DNA of 64,000 bases from Desulfoscipio geothermicus DSM 3669 (GCF_900115975.1 NZ_FOYM01000006.1:62001-126000); one strand, 5' to 3'. Shown: positions 33,595 through 42,837, counted from the stretch's first letter. Program-made: numbers and translations. The notes: generated from the sequence alone by a model not told the origin.

Positions 33595-33697
33595 ACTTGC
33601 CGAAGCAAGGTAACCAGGGGAGCTTGCGAATGGCGAAATAGAGACCACGAAGGTTTCTAACCCGGTAAGTGCGGGAGTAGACTTTCGTGGTCTTTTT
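33595..33697 (+). promoter_or_regulatory. Structured leader and intrinsic terminator upstream of znuA
   Basis: CTTGC-cgaa-GCAAG hairpin, then GGTAACCAGGGGAGCTTGCG, then a long terminator GACCACGAA ... TTCGTGGTC (33643-33692) with an inner CCCG/CGGG stem and TTTTT. The second CTTGC (33623-33627) could pair with GCAAG as an alternative fold. The terminator stem belongs to the CCAYGAAGG family. Riboswitch-like layout; ligand unknown. Confidence 0.55.
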
Positions 33698-33728
33698 ATG
33701 TCAAAAAGAGGAGGTAAGCCCAGTAAAA

Positions 33729-34568
33729 ATGAAAAAAAGAGTGGCGGCAGCGGGTATTGCTTTGCTCATGGTGTTGGTACTAATTGCCGGGTGTGCGGCC
33801 AAAGAAAGCAATAAGTTAAAGGTGGTCACCGGAACTTCTCTGATTAACAATATTGTGCAGGAAGTGGGCGGTGATAAGGTAGAGCCGATTAATATTGTTC
33901 CACCAGGTTCCTGCCCCGGGCATTTTGATCTTAAACCGGACGACGTACAGAAGCTGGCGACAGCCCAATTATTTTTGCTCCATACCTGGCAGGGCGAAAT
34001 GTTTACCCGGGATCTTATCGATTCTGTGCATAACGAGCAACTGGACGTGATGCCGGTGGATGTGGCCGGAAACTGGATGGCACCGCCGGTGCAAAAAGAA
34101 GCTGTACAGAAAATAGCTGCCGTACTGGCGGAAAAGGATCCGGCTAACCAATCATATTATGAACAAAATGCCGCCCGTATAGCTGCGGATGTGGAAGCCA
34201 AAGATAAAGAATTACGGGGCAAATTGAATGCTGCCGGCGCAGCCGATGTCAAGGTGATTTGTTCTGAAATGCAACAGGGGTTTTTAAAATGGGCCGGCTT
34301 TGATGTGGTGGCCACTTACGGGCGACCGGAAGAACTTACTCCACAGGTGATGCAAAACCTGGTCGTACAGGGCCGGCAGTCCGGTGTAAAACTGGTAGTG
34401 GATAATTTACAAAGCGGGCCCGAAACCGGGGCCGGCATCGCCGGGGAATTGGGTGCGGCCCGGGTAACCCTGTCCAATTTTCCCGGAGCTTTTCCCAAAA
34501 CCGATACCTGGAGCAGCGCGGTGGAAAAAAATGTAGACTTACTTGTAAGTGCTCTAAAAGGTCATTAG
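33729..34568 (+). CDS. znuA: Zinc-type ABC transporter substrate-binding lipoprotein
   Basis: 279 residues from the ATG at 33729; lipobox 'LIAGC'. Cluster A-I (SBP family 9) fold: 'VVTGTSLINNIVQEVGGDKVEPINIVPPGSCPGHFDLKPDDVQKL', middle helix, 'MQQGFLKWAGFDVVATYGRPEELTP'. The 'PGHFDLKPDD' histidine is the usual metal ligand. Later histidines and the His-rich loop of classic ZnuA are missing, so the metal (zinc, manganese, other) is uncertain. Divergent znuB/znuC lie 0.8-2.5 kb downstream on the opposite strand. Ribosome site GGAGG lies about 14 bases upstream, rather far. Confidence 0.82.
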   Translation: MKKRVAAAGIALLMVLVLIAGCAAKESNKLKVVTGTSLINNIVQEVGGDKVEPINIVPPGSCPGHFDLKPDDVQKLATAQLFLLHTWQGEMFTRDLIDSVHNEQLDVMPVDVAGNWMAPPVQKEAVQKIAAVLAEKDPANQSYYEQNAARIAADVEAKDKELRGKLNAAGAADVKVICSEMQQGFLKWAGFDVVATYGRPEELTPQVMQNLVVQGRQSGVKLVVDNLQSGPETGAGIAGELGAARVTLSNFPGAFPKTDTWSSAVEKNVDLLVSALKGH

Positions 34569-34581
34569 GAGGTAGAAAAGC

Positions 34582-35181
34582 TTGAACCAACAATACCGGA
34601 AATGGTTTAACGACATGGCCGGGAGGTGGGATAGTATTCACCCGCCCTATGTCAAGGAAAGATTACGGGAGATTATATTTTCTATTGACCTGCCACCGGA
34701 AGGTAAAATACTGGACGTGGGAACCGGTACCGGAATCATGATTCCCCTGTTGTTGGAAAGGTTGGGGCCGAACGGAGAAGTATGGGCCCTGGATATTGCG
34801 GAAAAAATGCTGGAGGCCGCCCGGGCCAAGGTTTCCGATAGCCGTGTACGTTTTGTCCACGCCGATGTGATGGACATCCCGGCGGAAGAAGGCACTTTCG
34901 ATGCGGTGGTATGTAACTCCTGTGTACCCCATTTCCCCGATAAACCGGGGTCCTTGAGGGAACTATTTCGAGTAACAAAGCCCGGGGGGATGATAATTAT
35001 ATGCCACGCAGACAGCCGGGATTACATTAACAACCGGCACCGCAAAATCGGGGGCCTGGTTGCAAACGATATGATTCCCGAGGCCGGGGAGATGCAAGCC
35101 ATGCTGGAAGAAGCCGGTTTTTCCGGGGTAAGAGTAACGGATGGCCGGGATCGTTTTATTGCTTTGGCCAAAAAAGAATGA
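34582..35181 (+). CDS. Class I SAM-dependent methyltransferase
   Basis: 199 residues from TTG 34582 (AGGAGG upstream), 13 bases after znuA. Motif I 'ILDVGTGTGIMIPLLLERLG', 'DIAEKMLEAARAK', and 'GTFDAVVCNSCVPHF'. Methyltransferase-11 type. Co-transcription with a metal SBP, like the pair at 29-31 kb, suggests a role in metal or metal-ligand chemistry, but substrate cannot be inferred. Confidence 0.8.
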   Translation: MNQQYRKWFNDMAGRWDSIHPPYVKERLREIIFSIDLPPEGKILDVGTGTGIMIPLLLERLGPNGEVWALDIAEKMLEAARAKVSDSRVRFVHADVMDIPAEEGTFDAVVCNSCVPHFPDKPGSLRELFRVTKPGGMIIICHADSRDYINNRHRKIGGLVANDMIPEAGEMQAMLEEAGFSGVRVTDGRDRFIALAKKE

Positions 35182-35187
35182 TTATAA

Positions 35188-35372
35188 CACCGGAATAATA
35201 TTCAGTTAACCCGCTTAAGAAATGCACGACGTTGTCCCCGCTCATTCCAGCGCATAGTGCCGGCGGCAACTACAGCTTGCTTCGGACCAGACTTGGCGGC
35301 GATGCAAAGGCGGCATGTTCAGGACAACGCCGTGTTTTGTTTCCATGTATGGCTGATACGATGATCCTTAAT
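35188..35372. other. Intergenic region between convergent genes, with inverted repeat
   Basis: CGTTGTCC (about 35229) and GGACAACG (about 35321) form an 8-base inverted repeat separated by about 90 GC-rich bases. No convincing gene; possibly a repeat element or terminator region between znuA-methyltransferase and znuB. Confidence 0.3.
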
Positions 35373-35381
35373 TTTTCAGTG

Positions 35382-36185
35382 TTAACCCAATTCATTCTTC
35401 CATTTTTTTACTTTGCGCTTGGGAGAAAAAGCAGCTGCTATTATAAAAATAACCGTTGAAACAAGCACGATGGTAGCGCCGCTGGGTGTGTTGAATAAAT
35501 ATGAAATTAAGAGCCCCAGCCAGGTGGAAAGGACGCCAAATAAGGCAGATAAAATAAACATTATCCGCAAACTGTAGGTAAGCTGGTAGGCCGCAGCAGC
35601 GGGGTTAAGGATTAAATTAAAAATAAGCAAGCCGCCTATACTGCGCAAAGATGCGGTAATTACCGAGCCGGTTAAAAATAACATGGAATAAAAAATCAGG
35701 TTGGCCGGAATACCAACGGCCAGGGCAGCTTCCCGGTGGAATATAACAGCCTGAATTTCTTTAAAAAAGAGCGTTACCAGCATTAAGACAATTACAGCCA
35801 CGATGACCAGCAAAACAAGATCAAAATTGCTCACCGTAAGTATGCTTCCCCACAAAAGTTCCAAGGCCTCGGTTTTGGGGCCGGGCAAAAGGCCCATAAA
35901 CAAGAAAGCCAGCCCCATGGTTAATGAAAAGATAATGCCGATGGGCGTATCGGGATTAAACTCTCCCCGGTCGGCAAGCGGGCCAATGACCGCCACAGCC
36001 ACCAAGCTAAAAACAAAGGCCCCGGCTTGTGGGCTAAAACCCAGCCAGGCCCCGCAAAGAGCACCGGCAAAGGCAGCATGGGCGATAGCCACCCCAATAA
36101 AGGAAAGATTCATAGTCACGACAAATACACCGATAAGAGAACAAGCTACACCGCCCAACAGACCGGCCAGAATAGCACTTTGCAT
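35382..36185 (-). CDS. znuB: Zinc-type ABC transporter permease
   Basis: 267-residue ABC-3 family permease with about eight hydrophobic segments; 'GVAIAHAAFAGALCGAWLG', 'PIGIIFSLTMGLAFLFMGLLPGPKTEALELLWGSIL', 'LFLTGSVITASLRSIGGLLIFNLILNPAAAAYQ' (cited as pieces of the family pattern). It transports divalent metal with ZnuA and the ATPase encoded upstream. Related remnant at 31955. Confidence 0.88.
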   Translation of the reverse strand: MQSAILAGLLGGVACSLIGVFVVTMNLSFIGVAIAHAAFAGALCGAWLGFSPQAGAFVFSLVAVAVIGPLADRGEFNPDTPIGIIFSLTMGLAFLFMGLLPGPKTEALELLWGSILTVSNFDLVLLVIVAVIVLMLVTLFFKEIQAVIFHREAALAVGIPANLIFYSMLFLTGSVITASLRSIGGLLIFNLILNPAAAAYQLTYSLRIMFILSALFGVLSTWLGLLISYLFNTPSGATIVLVSTVIFIIAAAFSPKRKVKKWKNELG

Positions 36186-36278
36186 GAACGGGTATATAAA
36201 AATAGAAAGATCCAGTTTTTTAACCTCCCTACGAATTCATCAACTTCAAGACGGTAGCTTTTAGCAAAGCAAATAGCT

Positions 36279-37022
36279 CTAAAAATAATTTACCACTCTG
36301 TTTTCATCGCCGTATAAAAGATCCAAAACTTCTTCCTGCAATACGTCTTCCGGTTTACCCTGGGACCAAATACGCCCTTCTTTCATCAAAACCAGCCGGT
36401 TGCAAATTGCCGAAGCTGTCTTTAGTTCATGAGTTACCATCAAAGTAGTCAGGTTGCGGGAGCGGTGGATTTCGTTTACCAGGGCCATTATCTCTACCCG
36501 TGCCCGGCGGTCCAGACCCGTGGTAGGTTCGTCCAGCAGCAGGATATCCGGCTCCTGAGCCAGAGCGCGGGCTATGGCCACCCGCTGCTGCTCACCGCCC
36601 GAAAGGTGGCCGATGGGGCGGGTGGCCAGGTGGCTCATGCCTACCAAACTCAGCAAGCTCTCAACCACCTGCCGGTCGAGAATACCAGGCCGGCGCAACA
36701 GGCCGAGTCGCCCGTAACGCCCCATCATAACCACTTCCCTGGCGTTTACCGGCATCCGGGGGTCAATATTGTGTATTTGAGGTACATAGCCGATGCGCCT
36801 GCGTAAATAAGACGGACAGCCGTTATTTAACATACAGCCCAGCACCTGCACTTGTCCCTTGAGCAGTTTTCCCAACCCGTTAACCAGAGTGAGGATGGTT
36901 GTTTTCCCGGCACCATTTGGCCCTATAATACCAACCAGTTCACCTTTTTTAACTGATAAAGAAACACCCCTTAAGGCTACATCTTCCCGGTAAGAAACCA
37001 CGGCGTTATTAATCGTAATCAC
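36279..37022 (-). CDS. znuC: Zinc-type ABC transporter ATPase
   Basis: About 247 residues. Walker A 'GPNGAGKTTILTL', 'YVPQIHNIDPRMPVNAREVVMMGRYG' (typical of metal ABC ATPases), signature 'LSGGEQQRVAIARAL', Walker B 'ILLLDEPTTGLD'. Start is unclear. GTG 37022 gives the normal length with AAAGGA close by. A stronger GAAGGAGGG lies farther upstream, followed only by AUU codons at 37070/37067. It is preceded by a CCATGAAGG-family hairpin. Confidence 0.88.
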   Translation of the reverse strand: MITINNAVVSYREDVALRGVSLSVKKGELVGIIGPNGAGKTTILTLVNGLGKLLKGQVQVLGCMLNNGCPSYLRRRIGYVPQIHNIDPRMPVNAREVVMMGRYGRLGLLRRPGILDRQVVESLLSLVGMSHLATRPIGHLSGGEQQRVAIARALAQEPDILLLDEPTTGLDRRARVEIMALVNEIHRSRNLTTLMVTHELKTASAICNRLVLMKEGRIWSQGKPEDVLQEEVLDLLYGDENRVVNYF

Positions 37023-37130
37023 CAAGTCCTTTGTGGACGGTAAGTTTTTCACTCTTTTTCGTACAATAATTTTTATCCCTCCTTCAAACTTATTAATACA
37101 AGCTGCCAAAAAACAAAAACCCATCCGAAA

Positions 37131-37180
37131 AGAAAACCATGAAGGACCCCTCTTCTGAGGAGCAAAACCTTCATGGTTTC
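37131..37180 (-). terminator. CCATGAAGG-family terminator before znuC
   Basis: AAACCATGAAGG ... CCTTCATGGTTT with inner CTCCTC-AGAA-GAGGGG and a T-rich tail. It terminates the SBP pseudogene or attenuates znuCB. Confidence 0.65.
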
Positions 37181-37236
37181 GTTTTTACTCGAAATCTATA
37201 TATCGCGCAACATTTATCTTTCCTTTAAAAATTTAA

Positions 37237-37940
37237 TTACCTTATATTAGATCTTACAGTTACATCCGAGTTTAGTAGATAATACTCGGATGGGAATACC
37301 TCAATTCCCTTTACCTTATTATTAATGACTACATTTCTTTTAGGATAGACTAAGAAGGCAAAGGCCGCGTCATCCAGTATCACTTGTTGAGCTTGTTTAG
37401 CAATACAATTTCTTTCCTGAGTATCAAAAGTAGTTTGTAATCTATCTGCCAAGGCATCAAGCTCCGAATTACTGTATTTACCGAAGTTTGAACTTGCCCC
37501 GGTTCTAAACATTACCTCCAATAGATATTGCGGGTCACCGGTAGTAGCAGTGTTCAGACTGTAAATACTGGCATCAAAGTCTCCTTCTTTAAGTTTATTA
37601 CTAACTTTTTCCATGGTAACAATGTCTATCTTGATGCCAATCTCCTTTAGCTGACCCTGAATGGTTTCCAGAAGAACCGGTAAGCCATGGTTCTAACTTC
37701 ATATCCTTTCCTGTCTTTACCAGAGCTTCACCTATGCCGTATGTTACTACATACCAGCCGTTATAATTCTGGGCAGGGTCCAGGTTGCCAGGAGCAAAAG
37801 TTACGCCGATAGCTATTGTTTTCTTTTCGGTTTCTTCTTTGGTTCCAGCTATTTCAACAGCCTTTTGACCGCAGCCCGCCATTGACAGCAACAACATTCC
37901 AATTGTTGTAAATATGATAAAATAATTCCTTAGCTTCGTT
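37237..37940 (-). pseudogene. Decayed nickel/peptide-type solute-binding protein gene
   Basis: Two frames give the N-terminal ~80 and C-terminal ~125 codons of a protein close to the SBP at 29265 ('FAPGNLDPAQNYNGWYVVTY' and 'ASIYSLNTATTGDPQYLLE'). About 300 codons between them are missing at about 37680, with a frame change. The start codon is ACG at 37938-37940 where the intact paralogue has ATG. Clearly non-functional. The ABC genes upstream (38-42 kb) therefore lack their own SBP and could use the one at 29265. Confidence 0.85.
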
Positions 37941-38011
37941 GTCTATAACCCCTCTTTTTCATAATGAATCATTTTACTTGTCTTTTAATCAACGTAACCG
38001 TATGCAAGCGA

Positions 38012-39004
38012 TCACCCCGAACCGCAACCTCTCATGGTAATACCTTCAAAATGGCAGGCCACCTGGTGTCCTGCTTTTACAGATTTCAGTACCGGTTCCT
38101 CCCGCCGGCATTTTTCCTCCGCCCATGGACAGCGGGGGTGAAAACGGCAGCCCGCAGGCGGGTTAACCGGGTCGGGAGGCTCACCCTTAACAATTAACTC
38201 CTTACCCTCCCTGAGCCGCGGATCGGACACCGGCACCGCAGCCAGCAAAGCCAGTGTATAAGGGTGACAGGCCTCTGTGGCTAAATCCCGGCTTTTCAGA
38301 ACCTCCACAATCTTTCCCAGGTACATCACCGCCACCCGGTCGCTAATGTAGCTGATCACTGCCAGGTCATGGGAGATGAACAAGTATGAAAGTCCGAATT
38401 CCTGCTTGAGTTTTTTTAGTAAGTTCAAAATTTGCGCTTGAATGGAAACATCCAGGTTGGAAACCGGCTCGTCGCATATCACCAGCTTCGGCCGCAGGGC
38501 CAAAGCCCTGGCAATGCCGATACGCTGGCGCTGGCCGCCACTGAATTCGTGAGGATACCTCGTTGCGTGCTCGGGATTCAAGCCAACGGTTTCCAGGAGC
38601 TCCTGCACCCTTTCTTTTTGCTCCTTCCTTGTTCCCACGTGAAAATTGGCCAAAGGTTCACCGATGATAGAACTCACTGTCAAACGGGGATTAAGGGAAG
38701 AATAGGTATCCTGAAAAATAACCTGCATTTCACATCTTAACTCCTGCAATTCTTTTTCGGACAGCTCTGTTATGTCTTTTCCTGCAAATATAACCCTCCC
38801 GCCGTCCGGCTCTTCCAGCCTCGCTACCAGTCGCGCCAAGGTGCTCTTCCCGCACCCGCTCTCTCCGACCAGACCAAGAGTTTCTTCCCTGTCCATGGTA
38901 AAGGATATACCATCCACCGCGTGAACCTTCTCCCTGCCGCTCGAGAACAGTCCTCCCCTTGTCCGGTAATATTTTTCCAGATCGTCTACCTCAAGCAAGC
39001 GCAC
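38012..39004 (-). CDS. Nickel/oligopeptide ABC transporter ATPase (OppF/NikE-like)
   Basis: 330 residues. 'HAVDGISFTMDREETLGLVGESGCGKSTLARL', signature 'FSGGQRQRIGIARAL', 'VICDEPVSNLDVSIQAQILNLL', and the C-terminal oligopeptide-transporter domain with four cysteines ('GCRFHPRCPWAEEKCR'). Overlaps nikD-like gene by 14 bases. Part of nikBCDE-type set; nickel, a metallophore complex or peptides are possible substrates. Confidence 0.87.
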   Translation of the reverse strand: MRLLEVDDLEKYYRTRGGLFSSGREKVHAVDGISFTMDREETLGLVGESGCGKSTLARLVARLEEPDGGRVIFAGKDITELSEKELQELRCEMQVIFQDTYSSLNPRLTVSSIIGEPLANFHVGTRKEQKERVQELLETVGLNPEHATRYPHEFSGGQRQRIGIARALALRPKLVICDEPVSNLDVSIQAQILNLLKKLKQEFGLSYLFISHDLAVISYISDRVAVMYLGKIVEVLKSRDLATEACHPYTLALLAAVPVSDPRLREGKELIVKGEPPDPVNPPAGCRFHPRCPWAEEKCRREEPVLKSVKAGHQVACHFEGITMRGCGSG

Positions 39005-39998
39005 GCAGTGTTACCTCCTCCGGTTTGGCCGTAATTACCCGGTGGCATGCCACCGCATGGCCCGGGATAATTTCTTCCAGCGAAGGTACACCGGCCCGGC
39101 ACCCTCCGGCTCCGTGCTCGCAACGGGGCAAGAAGGCGCATCGCCCGGGAAGATCAATAAGACTCGGCGGTTGCCCTAGAACCGGTCTTAACACTTCATC
39201 TTTCGTTCCCAAACGGGGTATGGATTTGAGCAGCGCCTTAGTATAAGGGTGCAGGGGGTTGTCAAAAATTTCATATACATCGCCGTATTCCACAATGGAA
39301 CCGGCATACATCACCGCCACCTCGTCCGCCAGCTCGGCCACCACTCCCAGATCATGGGTAATGAGAATAACCCCGGCCCGGCAGTCCTTGATCAGCTGCC
39401 GCATTTCATAAAGAATTTGCGCCTGGACCGTTACATCCAGGGCAGTGGTGGGCTCATCGGCAATCAAAACCCTGGGGTTCATGGAAAGAGCCAGGGCAAT
39501 CATTACCCGCTGCCGCTGCCCGCCGCTTAACTGAAAGGGGTAACGCTTTATTATTTTCTCGGGATGGGGCAACCCGACCCTTTTTAACATCTCGATGGCT
39601 TCTATCTTTGCTTCTGCCCCGGCTATTCCCATATGACAAATCAAGGTTTCAGTGATCTGAGTTCCGATGGTGAAAACCGGGTTTAACGAGGTCATGGGGT
39701 CCTGGAAAACCAGCGCCATATCTTTACCGCGCAACCGTCGCAGTTCTTCCCGGGAAAGACCAAGCAAATTACGCCCGTCCAGGTAAATTTCACCGCTCAC
39801 AATTTTACCCGGCGGGTCGATCAAACCGAGAAGCGACAGGACGGTAACGGTCTTACCCGAACCGCTCTCTCCGACAATTGCCAGGGTCCTGCCCGATTTA
39901 ACATCAAAACTAACGCCGTTTACAGCCTTGACCACTCCCTGCCGGGTATAAAAATAAGTACATAAATTCCTTACGTTTAATATAGTTTTACAGGAAAT
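38991..39998 (-). CDS. Nickel/oligopeptide ABC transporter ATPase (OppD/NikD-like)
   Basis: About 335 residues. Walker A '[17 protein letters not shown]', signature '[15 protein letters not shown]', Walker B '[12 protein letters not shown]', C-terminal cysteine motif '[17 protein letters not shown]'. The first standard start (GTG 39935) would cut off the first beta-strand, which is present in frame upstream ('[15 protein letters not shown]'). The codon behind GGAGGT is AUU at 39998, so AUU initiation is likely. Confidence 0.85.
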   Translation of the reverse strand: MSCKTILNVRNLCTYFYTRQGVVKAVNGVSFDVKSGRTLAIVGESGSGKTVTVLSLLGLIDPPGKIVSGEIYLDGRNLLGLSREELRRLRGKDMALVFQDPMTSLNPVFTIGTQITETLICHMGIAGAEAKIEAIEMLKRVGLPHPEKIIKRYPFQLSGGQRQRVMIALALSMNPRVLIADEPTTALDVTVQAQILYEMRQLIKDCRAGVILITHDLGVVAELADEVAVMYAGSIVEYGDVYEIFDNPLHPYTKALLKSIPRLGTKDEVLRPVLGQPPSLIDLPGRCAFLPRCEHGAGGCRAGVPSLEEIIPGHAVACHRVITAKPEEVTLRALA

Positions 39999-40043
39999 AG
40001 TACCAACACCTCCGCTTGGCTAAACCAGTTACAGAAGAAACTT

Positions 40044-40964
40044 TTATACGCGCATTATGCCCTTTGGATCAAAAGCATCGCGCAAACCGTCACCCAGTAA
40101 GTTAAAAGCCAGTACCACCAGCATGATCGCCAGACCCGGGAAAAGCATCAGATGCGGCGCCACCTGCATGTAGGGCCTGCCGTCATTGAGCATGGCCCCC
40201 CACTCCGGGACGGGGGGCTGGGCGCCCAGCCCCAGAAAGGAAAGCCCGGAAATGGCCAAAATTAAACTCCCCATATCAAGGGTTGCCAGTACAATCACCG
40301 GTGATAGAACATTCGGCAAGATATGCCGGAAAATAATTTTACTGTTGGAAGTACCGCAAGACCTGGCGGCCAGGATGAACTCTTTTTCCTTGACCGAAAG
40401 AACCATCCCCCGGATAATCCTGGCATATCCCACCCACCAGACTGCGCCCAGGGCAATCATCACATTAAGCAGTCCCGGTCCCAGCATACCGGCAACAACC
40501 AGGGCCAGAACCAAACCGGGGAAAGCCAGAAGGATATCGATAACCCGCATGACGATATTATCCAGCCTTCCCCCAACATAGCCTGAAATGGTGCCGGCAG
40601 GAACGCTAATGAATATAATGACCGTTAATACAAGCATTGCAGTGGATAGAGAAACCCGCGTTCCGTATATTAAACGGGATAGGATGCAGCGGCCCAGGTG
40701 GTCGGTACCCAGAGGGTACGTTGCGGAAGGACGGGCCAGCTTTTGGTTAAGGTCCACTTGCACCGGGTCATGGGGGGCCAGGTAGGGTGCAAATATACCC
40801 ACAGCAACAATAACAATAATTATGCCAAGACCTATAAGGGCCATTTTATCCCGGGCCAGGCGATAAATGGGCGAAATGATGAATCTTTCACCCGTTCCAA
40901 AAGTAAAGGACTTCATCCCGGCCTTTACCCTTTTTTCCGTTCCCGCTTCTATACTTTCAAGCAC
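40044..40964 (-). CDS. Nickel/oligopeptide ABC transporter permease (NikC/DppC-like)
   Basis: About 306 residues with a central BPD_transp_1 domain. 'YLAPHDPVQVDLNQKLARPS..YPLGTDHLGRCILSRLIYGTRVSL' is the NikC/DppC N-terminal signature, and the EAA-like loop 'AARSCGTSNSKIIFRHILPNVLSPVIV' is clear. Five to six helices. Start uncertain: GTG 40964 has GGGGTGG nearby; ATG 41015 lacks a ribosome site; ATG 40916 is also possible. Confidence 0.87.
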   Translation of the reverse strand: MLESIEAGTEKRVKAGMKSFTFGTGERFIISPIYRLARDKMALIGLGIIIVIVAVGIFAPYLAPHDPVQVDLNQKLARPSATYPLGTDHLGRCILSRLIYGTRVSLSTAMLVLTVIIFISVPAGTISGYVGGRLDNIVMRVIDILLAFPGLVLALVVAGMLGPGLLNVMIALGAVWWVGYARIIRGMVLSVKEKEFILAARSCGTSNSKIIFRHILPNVLSPVIVLATLDMGSLILAISGLSFLGLGAQPPVPEWGAMLNDGRPYMQVAPHLMLFPGLAIMLVVLAFNLLGDGLRDAFDPKGIMRV

Positions 40965-41031
40965 CAGTACCACCCCTGTTAATAAATCCAGACATCGAAA
41001 CTCCCTCTTGGACATATGTTCTCAAATCAAA

Positions 41032-41976
41032 TCATGTTTGACTGCCCTTTTCCAGGCGGATGCGCGGGTCCAGAAAAACGTAAGTGATATCAACCAGTAA
41101 ATTAACTATTACAAACACAACGGCCATAAACAGCGCATAGCCCTGGATAACGGGATAATCCCGGTTGAAAATGGAGTCGACAAAAAATTTGCCCACCCCC
41201 GGCCAGGCAAATATAGTTTCCACGATCACCGCTCCACCCAGTAAATGGCCAAAACTCATCCCGAAAGCGGTCACCACCGGCAGTAGGGCATTCTTGAGAG
41301 CATGCCGGCCCACAATCAGCTTTTCTTTTAGACCCCTGGCCCGGGCCACCTTTATATAATCCTGCCCCAGAACCTCCAGCATGCTTGCCCGCAGCAGGCG
41401 GGCATAGGTGGCCGCCATCCCGAAACCCAAGGTTACCGCCGGAAGTACCAGGTGTTCAAGCCCTCCACGGCCCATCACCGGGAAAATCCCCAGTTTTACG
41501 GAAAAATAGTAAATCAGCAGGAGTCCCAACCAAAAACCCGGCAGGGAAGCACCGACCAGGGCCCAAATCCGGCTAAGGTGATCAACAAAAGCATGGCGGT
41601 GCAGCGCCGCCAGAATTCCCGAGGGCATCGACACCAAAAGCATAAAAAATATTGCTGCCACGGTCAGCTCCAGGGTGGCCGGGAAACGATAAAGGATTTC
41701 CTCCGTCACCGGCCGGCCGGTGCGGTAAGACTCACCCAGGTCCAGGTGAAGCACATCCAGAACCCAACGACCGTATTGTATATATACGGGATCGTTAAGA
41801 CCCAGTTCTTCGCGCAGCGCAGCCACCGCCTCCATGGTGGGTTCCACCCCGCTGGATCTTAAAATAATCTCCGCCGGGTCCCCGGGAGCCAGGTTAATAA
41901 GTCCAAAGGTAATTATTGATACTCCAAAGATAACGGGGATAAGATAAAACAGGCGTTTAATCAAAAATTGTTTCAT
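41032..41976 (-). CDS. Nickel/oligopeptide ABC transporter permease (NikB/DppB-like)
   Basis: 314 residues. 'LIPVIFGVSIITFGLINLAPGDPAEIIL' first helix, 'ARARGLKEKLIVGRHALKNALLPVVTAFG' coupling loop, 'WPGVGKFFVDSIFNRDYPVIQGYALF'. About six helices. Leads a permease-permease-ATPase-ATPase row behind an FmdE-family gene. Confidence 0.88.
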   Translation of the reverse strand: MKQFLIKRLFYLIPVIFGVSIITFGLINLAPGDPAEIILRSSGVEPTMEAVAALREELGLNDPVYIQYGRWVLDVLHLDLGESYRTGRPVTEEILYRFPATLELTVAAIFFMLLVSMPSGILAALHRHAFVDHLSRIWALVGASLPGFWLGLLLIYYFSVKLGIFPVMGRGGLEHLVLPAVTLGFGMAATYARLLRASMLEVLGQDYIKVARARGLKEKLIVGRHALKNALLPVVTAFGMSFGHLLGGAVIVETIFAWPGVGKFFVDSIFNRDYPVIQGYALFMAVVFVIVNLLVDITYVFLDPRIRLEKGSQT

Positions 41977-42001
41977 AATTACCGGCAACTCTCCCCAAAA
42001 G

Positions 42002-42595
42002 CTACACCATCCCCGAGCACACTGGACAAAGGACCTTACCGTTTATACGTTGAGCGCGAGCGCTTAAAAATTCTTCGCGGCAGTTATCGCAACAAGTGAA
42101 TTGAAACATAAACCCGGCAGGCATCGGACTTAGCTTGACTTTCTGTACATTAAACAACTCTTCAGAAGGTGCATTGAGGATATATTGCATAAGACCGGCT
42201 TGGTGATTATAAAACTGCTCCTTTTCTTCAACACCGGCCTCACCGTTGGCTACCTTTTCCATCAGTTTCAGGAAAGGCTCTCCCAAACGGGAAAGCACCC
42301 CGGGCCTCAACACTACTCGCACGGCCCCGTCTGTAGAGGGATAACCCAAGGAAAAGGCATATTTACCGGTCTCCTTCACTTTTAAACGTCTACCTCCAAA
42401 AGTACAACCGGTAAGCACCTGAACGGCATCCGTGCTGCAATCTACCGTTTCTACCAAAGCTACCGGCTGCTCACCCTTTTCCGAAGCTTCTTCCAACAAT
42501 GACAAGGCCAACTTCGCAGCCCGGTAACCAATGGCCAGGATACAGCAGGCATGACCGTGAAAGTTGATTACTTTTTGCCAATCATCCAATTCCAT
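42002..42595 (-). CDS. FmdE family protein with C-terminal zinc ribbon
   Basis: 197 residues from ATG 42595 (AAGGAGGTT very close, so TTG 42589 is also possible). FmdE domain: 'INFHGHACCILAIGYRAAKLAL', 'TVDCSTDAVQVLTGCTFGGRRL', then a zinc ribbon 'CDNCREEF..CPVC'. The HGH plus cysteine set binds metal in known FmdE structures. No formylmethanofuran dehydrogenase genes are near. Placement directly upstream of a nickel/peptide ABC set, repeated at 52125, suggests a metal sensing, storage or delivery role. Function unknown. Confidence 0.82.
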   Translation of the reverse strand: MELDDWQKVINFHGHACCILAIGYRAAKLALSLLEEASEKGEQPVALVETVDCSTDAVQVLTGCTFGGRRLKVKETGKYAFSLGYPSTDGAVRVVLRPGVLSRLGEPFLKLMEKVANGEAGVEEKEQFYNHQAGLMQYILNAPSEELFNVQKVKLSPMPAGFMFQFTCCDNCREEFLSARAQRINGKVLCPVCSGMV

Positions 42596-42837
42596 AACCT
42601 CCTTCGTATAATAGATCTCGGTAAAACACCTTCCCTCCAAGCCGGACAACCCTCACTGGACAACCAGTAAGATGAATTCTGCGTCCTCCTTGAAAGTGGT
42701 GATTTTACCCCTAATACTTGATTAAGTGTATTTCTTCCCCGGCCGGGCTTGATTTTAACGTTTGGCATGTTCGCCTAATCGGCAATTCTGATTAAAGTGA
42801 GGCTGTTTTTTTAATTTAAAAGGACTTTTCCGGCAAC

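Noticed and set aside
42002-42595. Formylmethanofuran dehydrogenase subunit E with a methanogenic-type role
   Set aside because: No other Fmd/Fwd subunits or C1 genes nearby, and the name of the domain does not establish that function.
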